From: Karalla daura
Taxonomy: Eukaryota; Chordata; Actinopteri; Chaetodontiformes; Leiognathidae
DNA length: 64,000 bases
Assembly (NCBI GenBank): GCA_029224185.1
Contig: JANZKI010000027.1
Span: 1,860,001 to 1,924,000, forward strand
Reading direction: 5' to 3'
Positions within the stretch are counted from its first letter, which is position 1; each line of letters starts with the position of its first letter. Of this stretch, positions 50,810 through 63,916 are shown piece after piece. Below the pieces are notes generated by a model, which was given only the letters and a program-made list of their open reading frames with translations, did no database searches and was not told the DNA's origin. Both the position numbers and the translations under genes were made by a program.

Positions 50810-52865
50810 TTTCTCAGTTTCGCGTTCGCAGTTCTACAAAAAGGCTCAACTTGGCTGTCGGAACCCACATGACAGGCATTTTGCTGTGCAGTTGTGGCCA
50901 ACATGATGCATGTGGTAGAAAGAGCTTCTGAAATGCATTTTCCTACAGTTTCACGCTCGTAGTTCTGTGAAACGGCCGAAATCGGCGTGGTGAACACAAT
51001 ACAGGCAATTTGCTGTATAGCAGGGGCCAACTGCTGAATCTTGCAGCAAAAGCTTCTCAAATGCATTTTCTCAGTTTCGCGTTCGCAGTTCTACAAAAAG
51101 GCTCAACTTGGCTGTCGGAACACACATGACAGGCATTTTGCTGTGCAGTTGTGGCCAACATGATGCATGTGGTAGAAAGAGCTTCTGAAATGCATTTTCC
51201 TACAGTTTCACGCTCGTAGTTCTGTGAAACGGCCGAAATCGGCGTAGTGAACACAATACAGGCAATTTGCTGTATAGCAGGGGCCAACTGCTGCATCTTG
51301 CAGCAAAAACTTCTCAAATGCATTTTCTCAGTTTCGCGTTCGCAGTTCTACAAAAAGGCTCAACTTGGCTGTCGGAACCCACATGACAGGCATTTTGCTG
51401 CGCAGTTGTGGCCAACATGATGCATGTGGTAGAAAGAGCTTCTGAAATGCATTTTCCTACAGTTTCACGCTCGTAGTTCTGTGAAACGGCCGAAATTGGC
51501 GTGGTGAACACAATACAGGCAATTTGCTGTATAGCAGGGGCCAACTGCTGAATCTTGCAGCAAAAGCTTCTCAAATGCATTTTCTCAGTTTCGCGTTCGC
51601 AGTTCTACAAAAAGGCTCAACTTGGCTGTCGGAACCCACATGACAGGCATTTTGCTGTGCAGTTGTGGCCAACATGATGCATGTGGTAGAAAGAGCTTCT
51701 GACATGCATTTTCCTACAGTTTCACGCTCGTAGTTCTGTGAAACGGCCGAAATCGGCTTGGTGAACACCATACAGGCAATTTGCTGTATAGTAGGGGCCA
51801 ACTGCTGAATCTTGCAGCAAAAGCTTCTCAAATGCATTTTCTCAGTTTCGCGTTCGCAGTTCTACAAAAAGGCTCAACTTGGCTGTCGGAACCCACATGA
51901 CAGGCATTTTGCTGTGCAGTTGTGGCTAACATGATGCATGTGGTAGAAAGAGCCTCTGAAATGCATTTTCCTACAGTTTCACGCTCGTAGTTCTGTGAAA
52001 CGGCCGAAATCGGCGTAGTGAACACAATACAGGCAATTTGCTGTATAGCAGGGGCCAACTGCTGAATCTTGCAGCAAAAGCTTCTCAAATGCATTTTCTC
52101 AGTTTCGTGTTCGCAGTTCTACAAAAAGGCTCAACTTGGCTGTCGGAACCCACATGACAGGCATTTTGCTGCGCAGTTGTGGCCAACATGATGCATGTGG
52201 TAGAAAGAGCTTCTGACATGCATTTTCCTACAGTTTCACGCTCGTAGTTCTGTGAAACGGCCGAAATCGGCTTGGTGAACACCATACAGGCAATTTGCTG
52301 TATAGTAGGGGCCAACTGCTGAATCTTGCAGCAAAAGCTTCTCAAATGCATTTTCTCAGTTTCGCGTTCGCAGTTCTACAAAAAGGCTCAACTTGGCTGT
52401 CGGAACACACATGACAGGCATTTTGCTGTGCAGTTGTGGCCAACATGATGCATGTGGTGGAAAGAGCTTCTGACATGCATTTTCTTACAGTTTCACGCTC
52501 GTAGTTCTGTGAAACGGCCGAAATCCGCTTGGTGAACACTATACAGGCAATTTGCTGTATAGTAGGGGCCAACTGCTGAATCTTGCAGCAAAAGCTTCTC
52601 AAATGCATTTTCTCAGTTTCGCGTTCGCAGTTCTACAAAAAGGCTCAACTTGGCTGTCGGAACACACATGACAGGCATTTTGCTGCGCAGTTGTGGCCAA
52701 CATGATGCATGTGGTAGAAAGAGCTTCTGACATGCATTTTCCTACAGTTTCACGCTCGTAGTTCTGTGAAACGGCCGAAATCGGCTTGGTGAACACCATA
52801 CAGGCAATTTGCTGTATAGTAGGGGCCAACTGCTGAATCTTGCAGCAAAAGCTTCTCAAATGCAT
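50810..52865 (+). repeat. eight-monomer block ending in R-P
   Basis: Order G, CTGCATC copy, AAATTGGCG copy, P, AGAGCCTCTG copy, P, R, P. The first six units match the start of the 13-monomer block, and the R-P ending matches its last two. This is the arrangement expected if units 7-11 were removed by unequal exchange between P copies. Confidence 0.75.
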
Positions 52866-53122
52866 TTTCTCAGTTTCGCGTTCGCAGTTCTACAAAAAGG
52901 CTCAACTTGGCTGTCGGAACCCACATGACAGGCATTTTGCTGTGCAGTTGTGGCCAACATGATGCATGTGGTAGAAAGAGCTTCTGAAATGCATTTTCCT
53001 ACAGTTTCACGCTCGTAGTTCTGTGAAACGGCCGAAATCGGCGTGGTGAACACAATACAGGCAATTTGCTGTATAGCAGGGGCCAACTGCTGAATCTTGC
53101 AGCAAAAGCTTCTCAAATGCAT

Positions 53123-53379
53123 TTTCTCAGTTTCGCGTTCGCAGTTCTACAAAAAGGCTCAACTTGGCTGTCGGAACACACATGACAGGCATTTTGCTGT
53201 GCAGTTGTGGCCAACATGATGCATGTGGTGGAAAGAGCTTCTGACATGCATTTTCTTACAGTTTCACGCTCGTAGTTCTGTGAAACGGCCGAAATCGGCG
53301 TAGTGAACACAATACAGGCAATTTGCTGTATAGCAGGGGCCAACTGCTGAATCTTGCAGCAAAAGCTTCTCAAATGCAT
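53123..53379 (+). repeat. R/G chimeric monomer
   Basis: Same junction interval and same parts as the unit at 50039-50295, so probably a copy of one recombination event. Confidence 0.8.
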
Positions 53380-53636
53380 TTTCTCAGTTTCGTGTTCGCA
53401 GTTCTACAAAAAGGCTCAACTTGGCTGTCGGAACCCACATGACAGGCATTTTGCTGCGCAGTTGTGGCCAACATGATGCATGTGGTAGAAAGAGCTTCTG
53501 ACATGCATTTTCCTACAGTTTCACGCTCGTAGTTCTGTGAAACGGCCGAAATCGGCTTGGTGAACACCATACAGGCAATTTGCTGTATAGTAGGGGCCAA
53601 CTGCTGAATCTTGCAGCAAAAGCTTCTCAAATGCAT

Positions 53637-53893
53637 TTTCTCAGTTTCGCGTTCGCAGTTCTACAAAAAGGCTCAACTTGGCTGTCGGAACCCACATGAC
53701 AGGCATTTTGCTGTGCAGTTGTGGCCAACATGATGCATGTGGTGGAAAGAGCTTCTGAAATGCATTTTCCTACAGTTTCACGCTCGTAGTTCTGTGAAAC
53801 GGCCGAAATCGGCGTAGTGAACACAATACAGGCAATTTGCTGTATAGCAGGGGCCAACTGCTGAATCTTGCAGCAAAAGCTTCTCAAATGCAT
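53637..53893 (+). repeat. R/G chimeric monomer, early junction
   Basis: Only GTGGTGGAAAG is R-like; GAAATG, CCTACAG and the rest are G type. The switch is therefore about ten bases wide, at the half B/half A boundary, and differs from the neighbouring chimera. Confidence 0.7.
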
Positions 53894-56800
53894 TTTCTCA
53901 GTTTCGTGTTCGCAGTTCTACAAAAAGGCTCAACTTGGCTGTCGGAACCCACATGACAGGCATTTTGCTGCGCAGTTGTGGCCAACATGATGCATGTGGT
54001 AGAAAGAGCTTCTGACATGCATTTTCCTACAGTTTCACGCTCGTAGTTCTGTGAAACGGCCGAAATCGGCTTGGTGAACACCATACAGGCAATTTGCTGT
54101 ATAGTAGGGGCCAACTGCTGAATCTTGCAGCAAAAGCTTCTCAAATGCATTTTCTCAGTTTCGCGTTCGCAGTTCTACAAAAAGGCTCAACTTGGCTGTC
54201 GGAACACACATGACAGGCATTTTGCTGTGCAGTTGTGGCCAACATGATGCATGTGGTGGAAAGAGCTTCTGACATGCATTTTCTTACAGTTTCACGCTCG
54301 TAGTTCTGTGAAACGGCCGAAATCCGCTTGGTGAACACTATACAGGCAATTTGCTGTATAGTAGGGGCCAACTGCTGAATCTTGCAGCAAAAGCTTCTCA
54401 AATGCATTTTCTCAGTTTCGCGTTCGCAGTTCTACAAAAAGGCTCAACTTGGCTGTCGGAACACACATGACAGGCATTTTGCTGCGCAGTTGTGGCCAAC
54501 ATGATGCATGTGGTAGAAAGAGCTTCTGACATGCATTTTCCTACAGTTTCACGCTCGTAGTTCTGTGAAACGGCCGAAATCGGCTTGGTGAACACCATAC
54601 AGGCAATTTGCTGTATAGTAGGGGCCAACTGCTGAATCTTGCAGCAAAAGCTTCTCAAATGCATTTTCTCAGTTTCGCGTTCGCAGTTCTACAAAAAGGC
54701 TCAACTTGGCTGTCGGAACCCACATGACAGGCATTTTGCTGTGCAGTTGTGGCCAACATGATGCATGTGGTAGAAAGAGCTTCTGAAATGCATTTTCCTA
54801 CAGTTTCACGCTCGTAGTTCTGTGAAACGGCCGAAATCGGTGTGGTGAACACAATACAGGCAATTTGCTGTATAGCAGGGGCCAACTGCTGAATCTTGCA
54901 GCAAAAGCTTCTCAAATGCATTTTCTCAGTTTCGCGTTCGCAGTTCTACAAAAAGGCTCAACTTGGCTGTCGGAACCCACATGACAGGCATTTTGCTGTG
55001 CAGTTGTGGCCAACATGATGCATGTGGTAGAAAGAGCTTCTGAAATGCATTTTCCTACAGTTTCACGCTCGTAGTTCTGTGAAACGGCCGAAATCGGCTT
55101 GGTGAACACCATACAGGCAATTTGCTGTATAGTAGGGGCCAACTGCTGAATCTTGCAGCAAAAGCTTCTCAAATGCATTTTCTCAGTTTCGCGTTCGCAG
55201 TTCTACAAAAAGGCTCAACTTGGCTGTCGGAACCCACATGACAGGCATTTTGCTGTGCAGTTGTGGCTAACATGATGCATGTGGTAGAAAGAGCTTCTGA
55301 AATGCATTTTCCTACAGTTTCACGCTCGTAGTTCTGTGAAACGGCCGAAATCGGCGTAGTGAACACAATACAGGCAATTTGCTGTATAGCAGGGGCCAAC
55401 TGCTGAATCTTGCAGCAAAAGCTTCTCAAATGCATTTTCTCAGTTTCGTGTTCGCAGTTCTACAAAAAGGCTCAACTTGGCTGTCGGAACCCACATGACA
55501 GGCATTTTGCTGCGCAGTTGTGGCCAACATGATGCATGTGGTAGAAAGAGCTTCTGACATGCATTTTCCTACAGTTTCACGCTCGTAGTTCTGTGAAACG
55601 GCCGAAATCGGCTTGGTGAACACCATACAGGCAATTTGCTGTATAGTAGGGGCCAACTGCTGAATCTTGCAGCAAAAGCTTCTCAAATGCATTTTCTCAG
55701 TTTCGCGTTCGCAGTTCTACAAAAAGGCTCAACTTGGCTGTCGGAACACACATGACAGGCATTTTGCTGTGCAGTTGTGGCCAACATGATGCATGTGGTA
55801 GAAAGAGCTTCTGACATGCATTTTCCTACAGTTTCACGCTCGTAGTTCTGTGAAACGGCCGAAATCGGCTTGGTGAACACCATACAGGCAATTTGCTGTA
55901 TAGTAGGGGCCAACTGCTGAATCTTGCAGCAAAAGCTTCTCAAATGCATTTTCTCAGTTTCGCGTTCGCAGTTCTACAAAAAGGCTCAACTTGGCTGTCG
56001 GAACCCACATGACAGGCATTTTGCTGCGCAGTTGTGGCCAACATGATGCATGTGGTAGAAAGAGCTTCTGAAATGCATTTTCCTACAGTTTCACGCTTGT
56101 AGTTCTGTGAAACGGCCGAAATTGGCGTGGTGAACACAATACAGGCAATTTGCTGTATAGCAGGGGCCAACTGCTGAATCTTGCAGCAAAAGCTTCTCAA
56201 ATGCATTTTCTCAGTTTCGCGTTCGCAGTTCTACAAAAAGGCTCAACTTGGCTGTCGGAACCCACATGACAGGCATTTTGCTGTGCAGTTGTGGCCAACA
56301 TGATGCATGTGGTAGAAAGAGCTTCTGAAATGCATTTTCCTACAGTTTCACGCTCGTAGTTCTGTGAAACGGCCGAAATCGGCGTGGTGAACACAATACA
56401 GGCAATTTGCTGTATAGCAGGGGCCAACTGCTGAATCTTGCAGCAAAAGCTTCTCAAATGCATTTTCTCAGTTTCGCGTTCGCAGTTCTACAAAAAGGCT
56501 CAACTTGGCTGTCGGAACCCACATGACAGGCATTTTGCTGTGCAGTTGTGGCTAACATGATGCATGTGGTAGAAAGAGCTTCTGAAATGCATTTTCCTAC
56601 AGTTTCACGCTCGTAGTTCTGTGAAACGGCCGAAATCGGCGTAGTGAACACAATACAGGCAATTTGCTGTATAGCAGGGGCCAACTGCTGAATCTTGCAG
56701 CAAAAGCTTCTCAAATGCATTTTCTCAGTTTCGTGTTCGCAGTTCTACAAAAAGGCTCAACTTGGCTGTCGGAACCCACATGACAGGCATTTTGCTGCGC

Positions 56801-57491
56801 AGTTGTGGCCAACATGATGCATGTGGTAGAAAGAGCTTCTGAAATGCATTTTCCTACAGTTTCACGCTCGTAGTTCTGTGAAACGGCCGAAATCGGCGTG
56901 GTGAACACAATACAGGCAATTTGCTGTATAGCAGGGGCCAACTGCTGAATCTTGCAGCAAAAGCTTCTCAAATGCATTTTCTCAGTTTCGCTTTCGCAGT
57001 TCTACAAAAAGGCTCAACTTGGCTGTCGGAACCCACATGACAGGCATTTTGCTGTGCAGTTGTGGCTAACATGATGCATGTGGTAGAAAGAGCTTCTGAA
57101 ATGAATTTTCCTACAGTTTCACGCTCGTAGTTCTGTGAAACGGCCGAAATCGGCGTAGTGAACACAATACAGGCAATTTGCTGTATAGCAGGGGCCAACT
57201 GCTGAATCTTGCAGCAAAAGCTTCTCAAATGCATTTTCTCAGTTTCGCGTTCGCAGTTCTACAAAAAGGCTCAACTTGGCTGTCGGAACACACATGACAG
57301 GCATTTTGCTGCGCAGTTGTGGCCAACATGATGCATGTGGTAGAAAGAGCTTCTGACATGCATTTTCCTACAGTTTCACGCTCGTAGTTCTGTGAAACGG
57401 CCGAAATCGGCTTGGTGAACACCATACAGGCAATTTGCTGTATAGTAGGGGCCAACTGCTGAATCTTGCAGCAAAAGCTTCTCAAATGCAT

Positions 57492-59033
57492 TTTCTCAGT
57501 TTCGCGTTCGCAGTTCTACAAAAAGGCTCAACTTGGCTGTCGGAACCCACATGACAGGCATTTTGCTGTGCAGTTGTGGCCAACATGATGCATGTGGTAG
57601 AAAGTGCTTCTGAAATGCATTTTCCTACAGTTTCACGCTCGTAGTTCTGTGAAACGGCCGAAATCGGCGTGGTGAACACAATACAGGCAATTTGCTGTAT
57701 AGCAGGGGCCAACTGCTGAATCTTGCAGCAAAAGCTTCTCAAATGCATTTTCTCAGTTTCGCGTTCGCAGTTCTACAAAAAGGCTCAACTTGGCTGTCGG
57801 AACACACATGACAGGCATTTTGCTGCGCAGTTGTGGCCAACATGATGCATGTGGTAGAAAGAGCTTCTGACATGCATTTTCCTACAGTTTCACGCTCGTA
57901 GTTCTGTGAAACGGCCGAAATCGGCTTGGTGAACACCATACAGGCAATTTGCTGTATAGTAGGGGCCAACTGCTGAATCTTGCAGCAAAAGCTTCTCAAA
58001 TGCATTTTCTCAGTTTCGCGTTCGCAGTTCTACAAAAAGGCTCAACTTGGCTGTCGGAACCCACATGACAGGCATTTTGCTTTGCAGTTGTGGCCAACAT
58101 GATGCATGTGGTAGAAAGTGCTTCTGAAATGCATTTTCCTACAGTTTCACGCTCGTAGTTCTGTGAAACGGCCGAAATCGGCGTGGTGAACACCATACAG
58201 GCAATTTGCTGTATAGTAGGGGCCAACTGCTGAATCTTGCAGCAAAAGCTTCTCAAATGCATTTTCTCAGTTTCGCGTTCGCAGTTCTACAAAAAGGCTC
58301 AACTTGGCTGTCGGAACACACATGACAGGCATTTTGCTGCGCAGTTGTGGCCAACATGATGCATGTGGTAGAAAGAGCTTCTGACATGCATTTTCTTACA
58401 GTTTCACGCTCGTAGTTCTGTGAAACGGCCGAAATCCGCTTGGTGAACACTATACAGGCAATTTGCTGTATAGTAGGGGCCAACTGCTGAATCTTGCAGC
58501 AAAAGCTTCTCAAATGCATTTTCTCAGTTTCGTGTTCGCAGTTCTACAAAAAGGCTCAACTTGGCTGTCGGAACACACATGACAGGCATTTTGCTGCGCA
58601 GTTGTGGCCAACATGATGCCTGTGGTAGAAAGAGCTTCTGACATGCATTTTCCTACAGTTTCACGTTCGTAGTTCTGTGAAACGGCCGAAATCGGCTTGG
58701 TGAACACCATACAGGCAATTTGCTGTATAGTAGGGGCCAACTGCTGAATCTTGCAGCAAAAGCTTCTCAAATGCATTTTCTCAGTTTCGCGTTCGCAGTT
58801 CTACAAAAAGGCTCAACTTGGCTGTCGGAACACACATGACAGGCATTTTGCTGTGCAGTTGTGGCCAACATGATGCATGTGGTAGAAAGAGCTTCTGACA
58901 TGCATTTTCCTACAGTTTCACGCTCGTAGTTCTGTGAAACGGCCGAAATCGGCTTGGTGAACACCATACAGGCAATTTGCTGTATAGTAGGGGCCAACTG
59001 CTGAATCTTGCAGCAAAAGCTTCTCAAATGCAT
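57492..59033 (+). repeat. six-monomer duplication, left copy (1542 bp)
   Basis: Units carry the rare markers GTAGAAAGTGC (first and third), an R copy lacking the usual GTGGTGG, and a P copy with both GATGCCTGTGG and CACGTTCGTAG. All recur 1542 bp downstream. Confidence 0.87.
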
Positions 59034-60575
59034 TTTCTCAGTTTCGCGTTCGCAGTTCTACAAAAAGGCTCAACTTGGCTGTCGGAACCCACATGACAGG
59101 CATTTTGCTGTGCAGTTGTGGCCAACATGATGCATGTGGTAGAAAGTGCTTCTGAAATGCATTTTCCTACAGTTTCACGCTCGTAGTTCTGTGAAACGGC
59201 CGAAATCGGCGTGGTGAACACAATACAGGCAATTTGCTGTATAGCAGGGGCCAACTGCTGAATCTTGCAGCAAAAGCTTCTCAAATGCATTTTCTCAGTT
59301 TCGCGTTCGCAGTTCTACAAAAAGGCTCAACTTGGCTGTCGGAACACACATGACAGGCATTTTGCTGCGCAGTTGTGGCCAACATGATGCATGTGGTAGA
59401 AAGAGCTTCTGACATGCATTTTCCTACAGTTTCACGCTCGTAGTTCTGTGAAACGGCCGAAATCGGCTTGGTGAACACCATACAGGCAATTTGCTGTATA
59501 GTAGGGGCCAACTGCTGAATCTTGCAGCAAAAGCTTCTCAAATGCATTTTCTCAGTTTCGCGTTCGCAGTTCTACAAAAAGGCTCAACTTAGCTGTCGGA
59601 ACCCACATGACAGGCATTTTGCTGTGCAGTTGTGGCCAACATGATGCATGTGGTAGAAAGTGCTTCTGAAATGCATTTTCCTACAGTTTCACGCTCGTAG
59701 TTCTGTGAAACGGCCGAAATCGGCGTGGTGAACACCATACAGGCAATTTGCTGTATAGTAGGGGCCAACTGCTGAATCTTGCAGCAAAAGCTTCTCAAAT
59801 GCATTTTCTCAGTTTCGCGTTCGCAGTTCTACAAAAAGGCTCAACTTGGCTGTCGGAACACACATGACAGGCATTTTGCTGCGCAGTTGTGGCCAACATG
59901 ATGCATGTGGTAGAAAGAGCTTCTGACATGCATTTTCTTACAGTTTCACGCTCGTAGTTCTGTGAAACGGCCGAAATCCGCTTGGTGAACACTATACAGG
60001 CAATTTGCTGTATAGTAGGGGCCAACTGCTGAATCTTGCAGCAAAAGCTTCTCAAATGCATTTTCTCAGTTTCGTGTTCGCAGTTCTACAAAAAGGCTCA
60101 ACTTGGCTGTCGGAACACACATGACAGGCATTTTGCTGCGCAGTTGTGGCCAACATGATGCCTGTGGTAGAAAGAGCTTCTGACATGCATTTTCCTACAG
60201 TTTCACGTTCGTAGTTCTGTGAAACGGCCGAAATCGGCTTGGTGAACACCATACAGGCAATTTGCTGTATAGTAGGGGCCAACTGCTGAATCTTGCAGCA
60301 AAAGCTTCTCAAATGCATTTTCTCAGTTTCGCGTTCGCAGTTCTACAAAAAGGCTCAACTTGGCTGTCGGAACACACATGACAGGCATTTTGCTGTGCAG
60401 TTGTGGCCAACATGATGCATGTGGTGGAAAGAGCTTCTGAAATGCATTTTCTTACAGTTTCACGCTCGTAGTTCTGTGAAACGGCCGAAATCCGCTTGGT
60501 GAACACTATACAGGCAATTTGCTGTATAGTAGGGGCCAACTGCTGAATCTTGCAGCAAAAGCTTCTCAAATGCAT
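59034..60575 (+). repeat. six-monomer duplication, right copy (1542 bp)
   Basis: Same rare markers as the left copy at a constant 1542-bp offset. Differences are CAACTTAGCTG in the third unit, which makes a stop in the minus-strand frame at 59589-59591, and an R unit at the end where the left copy has P. Confidence 0.87.
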
Positions 60576-60832
60576 TTTCTCAGTTTCGCGTTCGCAGTTC
60601 TACAAAAAGGCTCAACTTGGCTGTCGGAACACACATGACAGGCATTTTGCTGCGCAGTTGTGGCCAACATGATGCATGTGGTAGAAAGAGCTTCTGACAT
60701 GCATTTTCCTACAGTTTCACGCTCGTAGTTCTGTGAAACGGCCGAAATCGGCTTGGTGAACACCATACAGGCAATTTGCTGTATAGTAGGGGCCAACTGC
60801 TGAATCTTGCAGCAAAAGCTTCTCAAATGCAT

Positions 60833-63800
60833 TTTCTCAGTTTCGCGTTCGCAGTTCTACAAAAAGGCTCAACTTGGCTGTCGGAACCCACATGACAGGC
60901 ATTTTGCTGTGCAGTTGTGGCCAACATGATGCATGTGGTAGAAAGAGCTTCTGAAATGCATTTTCCTACAGTTTCACGCTCGTAGTTCTGTGAAACGGCC
61001 GAAATCGGCGTGGTGAACACAATACAGGCAATTTGCTGTATAGCAGGGGCCAACTGCTGAATCTTGCAGCAAAAGCTTCTCAAATGCATTTTCTCAGTTT
61101 CGCGTTCGCAGTTCTACAAAAAGGCTCAACTTGGCTGTCGGAACCCACATGACAGGCATTTTGCTGTGCAGTTGTGGCCAACATGATGCATGTGGTAGAA
61201 AGAGCTTCTGAAATGCATTTTCCTACAGTTTCACGCTCGTAGTTCTGTGAAACGGCCGAAATCGGCGTGGTGAACACAATACAGGCAATTTGCTGTATAG
61301 CAGGGGCCAACTGCTGAATCTTGCAGCAAAAGCTTCTCAAATGCATTTTCTCAGTTTCGCGTTCGCAGTTCTACAAAAAGGCTCAACTTGGCTGTCGGAA
61401 CCCACATGACAGGCATTTTGCTGTGCAGTTGTGGCTAACATGATGCATGTGGTAGAAAGAGCTTCTGAAATGCATTTTCCTACAGTTTCACGCTCGTAGT
61501 TCTGTGAAACGGCCGAAATCGGTGTAGTGAACACAATACAGGCAATTTGCTGTATAGCAGGGGCCAACTGCTGAATCTTGCAGCAAAAGCTTCTCAAATG
61601 CATTTTCTCAGTTTCGTGTTCGCAGTTCTACAAAAAGGCTCAACTTGGCTGTCGGAACCCACATGACAGGCATTTTGCTGCGCAGTTGTTGCCAACATGA
61701 TGCATGTGGTAGAAAGAGCTTCTGACATGCATTTTCCTACAGTTTCACGCTCGTAGTTCTGTGAAACGGCCGAAATCGGCTTGGTGAACACCATACAGGC
61801 AATTTGCTGTATAGTAGGGGCCAACTGCTGAATCTTGCAGCAAAAGCTTCTCAAATGCATTTTCTCAGTTTCGCGTTCGCAGTTCTACAAAAAGGCTCAA
61901 CTTGGCTGTCGGAACACACATGACAGGCATTTTGCTGTGCAGTTGTGGCCAACATGATGCATGTGGTGGAAAGAGCTTCTGACATGCATTTTCTTACAGT
62001 TTCACGCTCGTAGTTCTGTGAAACGGCCGAAATCCGCTTGGTGAACACTATAGAGGCAATTTGCTGTATAGTAGGGGCCAACTGCTGAATCTTGCAGCAA
62101 AAGCTTCTCAAATGCATTTTCTCAGTTTCGCGTTCGCAGTTCTACAAAAAGGCTCAACTTGGCTGTCGGAACACACATGACAGGCATTTTGCTGCGCAGT
62201 TGTGGCCAACATGATGCATGTGGTAGAAAGAGCTTCTGACATGCATTTTCCTACAGTTTCACGCTCGTAGTTCTGTGAAACGGCCGAAATCGGCTTGGTG
62301 AACACCATACAGGCAATTTGCTGTATAGTAGGGGCCAACTGCTGAATCTTGCAGCAAAAGCTTCTCAAATGCATTTTCTCAGTTTCGCGTTCGCAGTTCT
62401 ACAAAAAGGCTCAACTTGGCTGTCGGAACCCACATGACAGGCATTTTGCTGTGCAGTTGTGGCCAACATGATGCATGTGGTAGAAAGAGCTTCTGAAATG
62501 CATTTTCCTACAGTTTCACGCTCGTAGTTCTGTGAAACGGCCGAAATCGGCGTGGTGAACACAATACAGGCAATTTGCTGTATAGCAGGGGCCAACTGCT
62601 GAATCTTGCAGCAAAAGCTTCTCAAATGCATTTTCTCAGTTTCGCGTTCGCAGTTCTACAAAAAGGCTCAACTTGGCTGTCGGAACCCACATGACAGGCA
62701 TTTTGCTGTGCAGTTGTGGCCAACATGATGCATGTGGTAGAAAGAGCTTCTGAAATGCATTTTCCTACAGTTTCACGCTCGTAGTTCTGTGAAACGGCCG
62801 AAATCGGCGTAGTGAACACAATACAGGCAATTTGCTGTATAGCAGGGGCCAACTGCTGCATCTTGCAGCAAAAACTTCTCAAATGCATTTTCTCAGTTTC
62901 GCGTTCGCAGTTCTACAAAAAGGCTCAACTTGGCTGTCGGAACCCACATGACAGGCATTTTGCTGTGCAGTTGTGGCCAACATGATGCATGTGGTAGAAA
63001 GAGCTTCTGAAATGCATTTTCCTACAGTTTCACGCTCGTAGTTCTGTGAAACGGCCGAAATCGGTGTAGTGAACACAATACAGGCAATTTGCTGTATAGC
63101 AGGGGCCAACTGCTGAATCTTGCAGCAAAAGCTTCTCAAATGCATTTTCTCAGTTTCGTGTTCGCAGTTCTACAAAAAGGCTCAACTTGGCTGTCGGAAC
63201 CCACATGACAGGCATTTTGCTGCGCAGTTGTGGCCAACATGATGCATGTGGTAGAAAGAGCTTCTGACATGCATTTTCCTACAGTTTCACGCTCGTAGTT
63301 CTGTGAAACGGCCGAAATCGGCTTGGTGAACACCATACAGGCAATTTGCTGTATAGTAGGGGCCAACTGCTGAATCTTGCAGCAAAAGCTTCTCAAATGC
63401 ATTTTCTCAGTTTCGCGTTCGCAGTTCTACAAAAAGGCTCAACTTGGCTGTCGGAACACACATGACAGGCATTTTGCTGTGCAGTTGTGGCCAACATGAT
63501 GCATGTGGTGGAAAGAGCTTCTGACATGCATTTTCTTACAGTTTCACGCTCGTAGTTCTGTGAAACGGCCGAAATCCGCTTGGTGAACACAATACAGGCA
63601 ATTTGCTGTATAGCAGGGGCCAACTGCTGAATCTTGCAGCAAAAGCTTCTCAAATGCATTTTCTCAGTTTCGCGTTCGCAGTTCTACAAAAAGGCTCAAC
63701 TTGGCTGTCGGAACACACATGACAGGCATTTTGCTGCGCAGTTGTGGCCAACATGATGCATGTGGTAGAAAGAGCTTCTGACATGCATTTTCCTACAGTT

Positions 63801-63916
63801 TCACGCTCGTAGTTCTGTGAAACGGCCGAAATCGGCTTGGTGAACACCATACAGGCAATTTGCTGTATAGTAGGGGCCAACTGCTGAATCTTGCAGCAAA
63901 AGCTTCTCAAATGCAT
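60833..63916 (+). repeat. second six-monomer repeat, two copies of 1542 bp
   Basis: 60833-62374 and 62375-63916 both run G, G-like, GGTGTAGTG copy, P, R, P. The GGTGTAG marker is at 61521 and 63063. In the second copy the second unit is the CTGCATC/AAAAACTT type and the R unit is a chimera. Confidence 0.8.
63403..63659 (+). repeat. R/G chimeric monomer, late junction
   Basis: R type through AAATCCGCTTGG, then G type from CACAATACAGG and TAGCAGG. The extended R dyad is lost. Confidence 0.8.

Larger units (their letters stand above)
52866..54664 (+). repeat. seven-monomer block with R-P ending
   Basis: Order G, R/G chimera, P, a second chimera, P, R, P. Two adjacent chimeric units with different junctions make this short block the clearest record of exchange inside monomers. 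Confidence 0.7.

Noticed and set aside
1..63916. About 250 protein-coding genes on the minus strand, one per monomer
   Set aside because: They are the same frame repeated by a satellite. The unit is not a multiple of three, most shared variants change residues, about 27 copies are broken, and no domain or promoter is recognisable. One representative is listed as a non-gene frame.
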